Of a stretch of 9,567 nucleotides of DNA, positions 5,649 to 9,567 are shown in pieces. A model generated the notes under the pieces. That model was not told the DNA's origin. It made no database searches and saw only the letters and a program-made list of their open reading frames with translations. The position numbers and the translations under genes were made by a program. The stretch is from contig CBFGTA010000087.1 in assembly GCA_965651595.1 (NCBI GenBank), forward strand, positions 1 to 9,567, given 5' to 3'. Position 1 is the first letter of the stretch. Every line of letters starts with the position of its first letter. This DNA comes from CBFGTA01 sp965651595. Lineage in GTDB: Bacteria > Actinomycetota > Actinomycetes > S36-B12 > UBA10799.

Positions 5649-6119
5649 ATGGCCACACCCAACCTGAAGGAGTTGTCTCCGCGGCTCCAAGACCGGTACG
5701 GCGTCCGCAAGACGTCCCGCCTGGTCGTCGCGCTAGGTGTTCTGGCTGCCGCGTTCGTGATGGTGACCGGTGGATGGGTGGCCTACTCCGTCGCCACTCC
5801 GGAGAGCTCACACAAGTTGCTCCTGTGGTCAGTCCCGGCCGACGACCACGTGAGCGCCACGTTCGAGGTTCGCCGCAGCGACGGTGCCGCGCTGGACTGC
5901 GCTCTGCGGGCCCAAGATGTCAACCGCCACGATGTCGGTTACTCCGTGGTGGAGATTCCGCCTGGAAACACGTACGATCAGATCACGTACCAACTCGCCA
6001 CCAGAGACCGCGCTGACTCAGTAGACGTGCTGGGCTGCGCCCGACCCGGAGAACTCAACGTGCAAGCCGCTGATTTTCCGCCTGGAACGTCGAATCCCCC
6101 TCAACCCTGGAGTCCGTGA
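5649..6119 (+). CDS. DUF4307 domain membrane-anchored protein
   Basis: This 156-residue protein has a short cytoplasmic N-terminus with the family's LQDRYGVRK motif (residues 13-21), one membrane helix (about 24-47) and an extracytoplasmic domain (about 55-133). The domain follows the DUF4307 pattern: strands around ATFEVRRSDG, Cys84, VGYSVVEIPPG and a late Cys130 in VDVLGCARPG. The two Cys could form a disulfide. The C-terminus is Pro-rich. DUF4307 is a conserved actinobacterial family of unknown function, typically found beside greA and mca (Rv1081c in M. tuberculosis, from memory). The TGA stop shares its final A with the greA ATG, indicating translational coupling. No clear Shine-Dalgarno precedes the ATG at 5649, so the message may be leaderless or start weakly. 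It is divergent from the small membrane protein with an 83-nt spacer. Confidence 0.85.
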   Translation: MATPNLKELSPRLQDRYGVRKTSRLVVALGVLAAAFVMVTGGWVAYSVATPESSHKLLLWSVPADDHVSATFEVRRSDGAALDCALRAQDVNRHDVGYSVVEIPPGNTYDQITYQLATRDRADSVDVLGCARPGELNVQAADFPPGTSNPPQPWSP

Positions 6120-6610
6120 TGACTGACGACACAAACGTCTGGCTCACTCAGGCCGGTTTTGACGCACTGGTGGCCGAGCTGGAGCAACGTTCAGGCCCGA
6201 TCGACGCTGAGATCACCGCTCGTATCGCGGCCGCGCGGGAAGAGGGCGACCTGCGGGAAAACGGGGGTTACCACGCGGCTCGCGAAGAAAAAGCCAAGAA
6301 TGAAGGGCGCATCCTGGAGCTCAAGTCCTTGATCGAGCGGGCTCACGTGGGAGAACCCCCGAGTGTCGAGGACGGAGTCGTCACCCACGGCGCAGTCGTG
6401 ACCGTGGCTTACAGCGACGGCGACGAGGTGCGGTTCTTGCTCGCCAGTCGCGAGCAGGCCGCGGCCACTGACCTGGACGTGTTCTCGCCAACCTCGCCAC
6501 TCGGACAAGCCGTTATCGACAAGAAGGTCGGCGAACAAATATCGTACGAACTTCCTAACGGGCGGTCCACAGAGGTCACGATCGTCAAAGTAGAGCCCTA
6601 CAGCGAATAG
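6119..6610 (+). CDS. greA: transcription elongation factor GreA
   Basis: GreA enters the RNA polymerase secondary channel and stimulates cleavage of the 3' end of backtracked transcripts, releasing arrested complexes. The 163-residue length is typical. The N-terminal coiled coil (about residues 8-75) carries the tip sequence AREEGDLRENGGYHAA, in which Asp44 and Glu47 correspond to the catalytic acidic tip residues of E. coli GreA (Asp41, Glu44). The ENGGYHAAREE form is usual in actinobacteria. The C-terminal FKBP-like domain (about 85-160) includes GAVVTVAY, SPLGQAVIDKKVGEQISYELPNG and VTIVKVEPY. I prefer the ATG at 6119 because TGGAG lies six bases upstream; the in-frame GTG at 6116 would leave only three. 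The start overlaps the DUF4307 stop by one base, so the two genes form an operon. It converges on the ABC permease gene with 48 nt between. Confidence 0.96.
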   Translation: MTDDTNVWLTQAGFDALVAELEQRSGPIDAEITARIAAAREEGDLRENGGYHAAREEKAKNEGRILELKSLIERAHVGEPPSVEDGVVTHGAVVTVAYSDGDEVRFLLASREQAAATDLDVFSPTSPLGQAVIDKKVGEQISYELPNGRSTEVTIVKVEPYSE

Positions 6611-6623
6611 TCGCCCGTGACCG

Positions 6624-6643
6624 CTGTCGGTCCTTAACGGCAG
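6624..6643. terminator. weak hairpin between convergent greA and ABC permease genes
   Basis: CTGTCG (6624-6629) can pair with CGGCAG (6638-6643), with one G-U wobble, around an 8-base loop. Only a loose T-containing stretch (TCGATTCT) follows on the plus strand and no T-run on the minus strand. It is the only hairpin candidate in this 48-nt convergent spacer. Confidence 0.3.
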
Positions 6644-6658
6644 TCGATTCTGCGCGGG

Positions 6659-7531
6659 TCAGCGCCCGGTTGTTCGCCGATACCGGCGGGTCGCCAGCGG
6701 CACGAAGATCAGCAGCAGTACGACCATACTGATCACGGTGTACGCGATGGGGTTCTCCAACGACCAATATCCCATCGTGGATGTTTGGCCGAGGTCGTTG
6801 CCGAAGAGTTCTCGGGTGGATAAGACGAGCGCTGACAGCGGATTCCAGGCTGCAATCCATTCCAGCGCGCCAGGCATCGACTCGAGAGGGACGAAGGCGT
6901 TGGAGATGAAGGTCACCGGGAACAACCACACCAAACCGGCCGTATTGGCCGCTTCCGGGCTGCGCATGTGCAGGCCGATCCAGGCCCCAATCCACGCCAC
7001 TGTGTAGGCAAACAGCAGCAGCAAGATGTAGGAGAGGATGGCTGGGGCAATGCCGTCATTGATTCTCCACCCAACGATGTACCCGGTTACGCTCAGCACT
7101 GCCAGAACCAAGATCATCCGAGCAGCGTCGGCGAACGTTCGACCGAAAAGGACCGCGGATGCCTGCATCGGCAGTGACCTAAATCGATCGATGATTCCTT
7201 TGTGCATGTCTTCGGCGAGCCCGATGGTGGAACTCGCGGCAGCGAACGCCACCGTCTGCCCGAAGATTCCCGGAATCAGATACTGGCGGTAGGCGTCAGC
7301 TCCCCCGTCGGATCCGGGGACAGGGATGGCTCCACCGAACACATAGGCGAACATCAGCACGAAAATGACGGGTTGCACGAGCGAGAAGAACAGCAACTCG
7401 GGCACCCGAACGGTTTGGATGAGGTTGCGCTTGGCCACAACAACGCCGTCGTGGATGTGCCAGCCAACGATCGGCCGTCTAGCCGCTACCGGAGCCCCAG
7501 TGGCTTCCGACGTTGTGACGGGAGCACTCAC
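6659..7531 (-). CDS. ABC-2 type transporter permease (DrrB-like)
   Basis: This is the membrane subunit of an ABC exporter, 290 residues. After a cytoplasmic N-terminus with an amphipathic stretch (HDGVVVAKRNLIQTVR, residues 27-42) there are six predicted helices, at about 45-68, 84-104, 135-155, 162-187, 196-216 and 260-281. Family features include the cytoplasmic coupling segment EDMHKGIIDRFRSLPM (107-122) and the re-entrant region NAFVPLESMPGALEWIAAWNPLS (211-233), both typical of the daunorubicin-resistance DrrB group. The GTG start at 7531 overlaps the ATPase stop by four bases (GTGA), and AGGA lies just upstream, so translation is coupled and the pair should assemble as a complex. DrrAB-like systems export drugs, lipids or cell-envelope molecules. 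Nothing nearby (no biosynthetic cluster, no TetR-type regulator) indicates the substrate. Confidence 0.93.
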   Translation of the reverse strand: MSAPVTTSEATGAPVAARRPIVGWHIHDGVVVAKRNLIQTVRVPELLFFSLVQPVIFVLMFAYVFGGAIPVPGSDGGADAYRQYLIPGIFGQTVAFAAASSTIGLAEDMHKGIIDRFRSLPMQASAVLFGRTFADAARMILVLAVLSVTGYIVGWRINDGIAPAILSYILLLLFAYTVAWIGAWIGLHMRSPEAANTAGLVWLFPVTFISNAFVPLESMPGALEWIAAWNPLSALVLSTRELFGNDLGQTSTMGYWSLENPIAYTVISMVVLLLIFVPLATRRYRRTTGR

Positions 7532-8502
7532 GAATCCTCACTCCCTTCAACTTCTTCTTCGGCCGTGCGCCCAGTTAGGGTGAGGAAGACATCGTCTAGA
7601 GTTGGCCGCCTCAATGCCAGGTCATCAATTGCCACGTCAGCAGCGTCCAATGCTCGGACGACGTCGACGAGCACTGTGGATCCGCCGGACACGGGAACGG
7701 TCACGCGGCGAGTGGACTGATCACGCGTCGTCTCGGCCCCACTCAAGCCACCGAGTGCTGCCGCAGCCGCGTCGATGCGAGCGGGGTCACTGACCACAAT
7801 CTCGATGCGGTCTCCGCCCACTGAACTCTTGAGTTCCTCCGACGTTCCCTCGGCGATAACTCTGCCTTGGTCGATCACGACGATCTGTTCCGCAAGGTAG
7901 TCAGCCTCTTCCAGGTACTGCGTGGTCAGCAGCACGGTGGTGCCGTCAGCTACAAGGTCCTCAATGACCTCCCATAACTCGAGACGAGAACGCGGGTCCA
8001 GCCCGGTGGTGGGTTCGTCGAGAAATAGGATTCGCGGTTTCGCAACGAGACTGGCGGCCAAATCCAAGCGGCGGCGCATGCCACCTGAATAGGTCTTCAA
8101 GGGTCGGTCAGCCGCGTCGGCGAGGCGGAATCGATCGAGTAGTTCGACTGCCCGCCGCCGCACCCACTTGTGGTCGAGATGATAAAGTCGGCCCACCATC
8201 TCGATGTTCTCCATCCCGGTCAAGTATTCGTCGACGGCCGCATACTGGCCCGTGAGGCCAATCACTCGACGGACTTCGTTGGGGCGATCGAACACGTTGA
8301 TTCCGGCCACTTCGGCCCGGCCAGAATCAGCGGTTAGCAGGGTAGTCAAAATGCGCACGGCGGTGGTCTTGCCCGCACCGTTGGGCCCGAGCAGCCCGAG
8401 CACTGAACCCTCCGACACTTGCAGGTTCAGCCCGTCGAGGGCCCGGACTGACCCACCGTAAGTCTTGACGAGGTCCTCGGCGAGGACGGCCGCACCAGTC
8501 AT
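7528..8502 (-). CDS. ABC transporter ATP-binding protein (DrrA-like)
   Basis: This is the 324-residue nucleotide-binding subunit that powers the adjacent permease. Motifs in order: Walker A GPNGAGKTT (39-47), Q-loop Gln86, signature SGGMR (139-143), Walker B ILFLDEP (158-164), D-loop region TGLDP, and the switch segment TTQYLEEAD with Gln195 where most ABC proteins have His. Gln at this position is normal in the DrrA family. The C-terminal 95 or so residues form the DrrA-type accessory domain ending in LRRPTLDDVFLTLTG, followed by an acidic tail. The ATG at 8502 has GGGAG five bases upstream. A candidate promoter lies 44-74 bases ahead, so the ATPase-permease pair is probably its own transcription unit, although the upstream ROK gene has the same direction. 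Export is far more likely than import because no binding protein is present. Confidence 0.95.
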   Translation of the reverse strand: MTGAAVLAEDLVKTYGGSVRALDGLNLQVSEGSVLGLLGPNGAGKTTAVRILTTLLTADSGRAEVAGINVFDRPNEVRRVIGLTGQYAAVDEYLTGMENIEMVGRLYHLDHKWVRRRAVELLDRFRLADAADRPLKTYSGGMRRRLDLAASLVAKPRILFLDEPTTGLDPRSRLELWEVIEDLVADGTTVLLTTQYLEEADYLAEQIVVIDQGRVIAEGTSEELKSSVGGDRIEIVVSDPARIDAAAAALGGLSGAETTRDQSTRRVTVPVSGGSTVLVDVVRALDAADVAIDDLALRRPTLDDVFLTLTGRTAEEEVEGSEDS

Positions 8503-8545
8503 CGGTTCTCCCAGCTAGATGGCGCAACGAATGTTGGCCGGACAG

Positions 8546-8576
8546 ACTCTACTCCGGGGCTCCTATGATGTGTCAA
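8546..8576 (-). promoter_or_regulatory. candidate promoter for the DrrAB-like operon
   Basis: On the minus strand TTGACA (8576-8571) is a perfect -35 match, followed after 19 bases by TAGAGT (8551-8546), a 4/6 match to the -10 consensus. The predicted start would lie about 35 bases before the ATG at 8502. The 19-base spacing is longer than the usual 17. The 114-bp spacer shows no clear terminator for the ROK gene. Confidence 0.5.
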
Positions 8577-8616
8577 CTTCTTTCCTGACCTGATGACATG
8601 CATGCTCAGATGACCG

Positions 8617-9567
8617 TCAGTCAGTAGGACTCCAGTAACGATGACCTTGCAGGACGAGCGCAGCCGCTCCCACAATGCCAGCGTCTTGGTCGAGAGCTGC
8701 CGGAACGATCTTCATGCGTTTGGCGAAAGTCATCCCCACGTGGCGGTCAAACGCCTGTCGTACCGGATTCATTAACAAGTCCCCTGACTGCACGAGTCCC
8801 CCGCCGATCACCGCTATGTCGAGATCCAACAACGTCGCCACGCTGGCCAGGGCGATCCCGACCGCTTCTCCCGAGCGACGGAAAGCGTCGATCGCAGTGA
8901 GATCGCCAGCGCGGGCTGAATCTGCCAGTGACCTGCCATCAACCGCCTGCCCCACCGGCGGACTCCACCCGTGCTCAACGGCCCAGGCCACCGTGGCGGG
9001 GCCGCGAGCGATGGCTTCGAGGCACCCGCGCCCACCGCACCGACAACTCGGCCCGTCGGCTCGCACGATGGTGTGGCCAATGTGTCCGGCATTGCCTGAC
9101 CCGCCATCCAAGATGCGGTTGCCCGAAATGAGCCCGCCCCCTACACCCGTGGAAACCACCATGCCGAGGGCATTGGCGTGCCCTTGTGCGGCTCCCTTCC
9201 AGTGTTCGGCCAGTGCCATGCAGATGGCGTCGTTGTGCACGCGAACGGGCATGTCGGGGAATCGTTCGCGGAGGCGTCGACGCAGAGGAAACTCGCGCCA
9301 ACTCGTGATATTGGTGGGTGAGACGACCCCTTCCGGCCACACCATCGGACCGGCGCAACCCACACCGATGCCAGTGATTGTTTCGGTGGCTGACGGGCCC
9401 CCAGCGACAATGACGGCGTCGAGCAGTCGGTTGATGGTGTCCCACATCGCGTCGCCTGGATCCCGAGCGGGGGTGGGTTTCTTGAACTCGACCAGGACGC
9501 GCCCGTCAGAGTCGCACACTCCGACAGCGATCTTGGTGCCGCCAATGTCCACCCCGATGGCCGATCC
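8617..9567 (-). CDS. ROK family sugar kinase, GHIGH type (5' end outside window)
   Basis: This ATP-dependent sugar or amino-sugar kinase shows 316 residues; the frame is open through the right edge, where GSAIG precedes VDIGGTK, so the true start lies outside. Numbering from the GTG codon at 9552: the phosphate-binding DIGGTK motif is at 2-7, HNDA at 106-109 contains the predicted catalytic base Asp108, STGVGGGLI is at 134-142, and the ROK zinc site is His160 with CRCGGRGC (Cys170, 172, 177). The sugar-contact segment reads AGHIGHT, with His157 where glucokinases have Glu (GEIGH). The same AGHIGHT occurs in E. coli N-acetylmannosamine kinase NanK, so the substrate may be an amino sugar rather than glucose. 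This is an inference; several actinobacterial ROK proteins of unknown substrate share it. There is no N-terminal helix-turn-helix room in the visible part, but a regulator domain upstream cannot be excluded. Confidence 0.9.
   Translation of the reverse strand, partial: GSAIGVDIGGTKIAVGVCDSDGRVLVEFKKPTPARDPGDAMWDTINRLLDAVIVAGGPSATETITGIGVGCAGPMVWPEGVVSPTNITSWREFPLRRRLRERFPDMPVRVHNDAICMALAEHWKGAAQGHANALGMVVSTGVGGGLISGNRILDGGSGNAGHIGHTIVRADGPSCRCGGRGCLEAIARGPATVAWAVEHGWSPPVGQAVDGRSLADSARAGDLTAIDAFRRSGEAVGIALASVATLLDLDIAVIGGGLVQSGDLLMNPVRQAFDRHVGMTFAKRMKIVPAALDQDAGIVGAAALVLQGHRYWSPTD

Noticed and set aside
5566..5811. Upstream extension of the small membrane protein to a 179-residue protein
   Set aside because: The extra sequence is Arg/Pro-rich, lies antisense to DUF4307 codons, and would place the strong AAAGGAG site inside the gene.
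8588..8616. Palindrome CATGCATG downstream of the ROK gene as a terminator or operator
   Set aside because: Only the central eight bases are symmetric, no T-run follows, and the flanks do not extend the dyad.
9550..9552. GTG at 9552 as the start of the ROK kinase
   Set aside because: The frame stays open to the edge and residues before VDIGGTK (AIG) fit the usual ROK first strand, so the start lies outside the window.

Overview
The window is a chromosomal segment from a member of the Actinomycetota. It is GC-rich (roughly 60% by eye), uses several GTG starts, and carries families typical of that phylum: a DUF3817 membrane protein, a DUF4307 protein next to an actinobacterial-type GreA, a DrrA/DrrB-like ABC exporter and a GHIGH-type ROK kinase. 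The sequence alone does not support a genus or species. There is no tRNA, rRNA, insertion sequence, integrase or CRISPR array, and no gene-free stretch exceeds 300 bases.

Layout, left to right. (1) The 3' end of an alpha/beta hydrolase (+) runs in from the left edge and is followed by a nearly perfect 27-bp tandem duplication, each copy of which can fold as a terminator hairpin. (2) Three minus-strand genes follow: a pentapeptide-repeat lipoprotein (504-929), a DUF3817 protein (1004-1366), and a two-helix membrane protein with a long unstructured tail (1471-1977). (3) A 154-bp divergent spacer holds two GACGTC palindromes and a GNRA-type hairpin. It leads into a large plus-strand cyclic-di-GMP gene (2132-5245) encoding ten predicted membrane helices, a GAF-like region, PAS, GGDEF and EAL. 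(4) A small single-pass membrane protein (-) is divergent from the DUF4307-greA pair (+). This resembles the mycobacterial greA/Rv1081c/mca/Rv1083 neighbourhood, but mca is absent. (5) A minus-strand DrrA/DrrB-like ABC ATPase-permease pair with a 4-nt overlap has a candidate promoter just upstream. (6) A ROK sugar kinase (-) runs off the right edge.

Functionally the window mixes housekeeping and envelope genes: transcript-cleavage factor GreA, an exporter, sugar phosphorylation, and several small membrane or secreted proteins. The one signalling gene has a complete GGDEF motif with a canonical inhibitory I-site and a nearly complete EAL site in which the Asp of the K-x-D motif is Ala. Its multi-helix input region is not one I recognise. 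I see no clear novel multi-gene system. The features most worth checking are this sensor and its altered EAL site, the duplicated terminator unit, the cysteine-capped pentapeptide lipoprotein and the missing mca.
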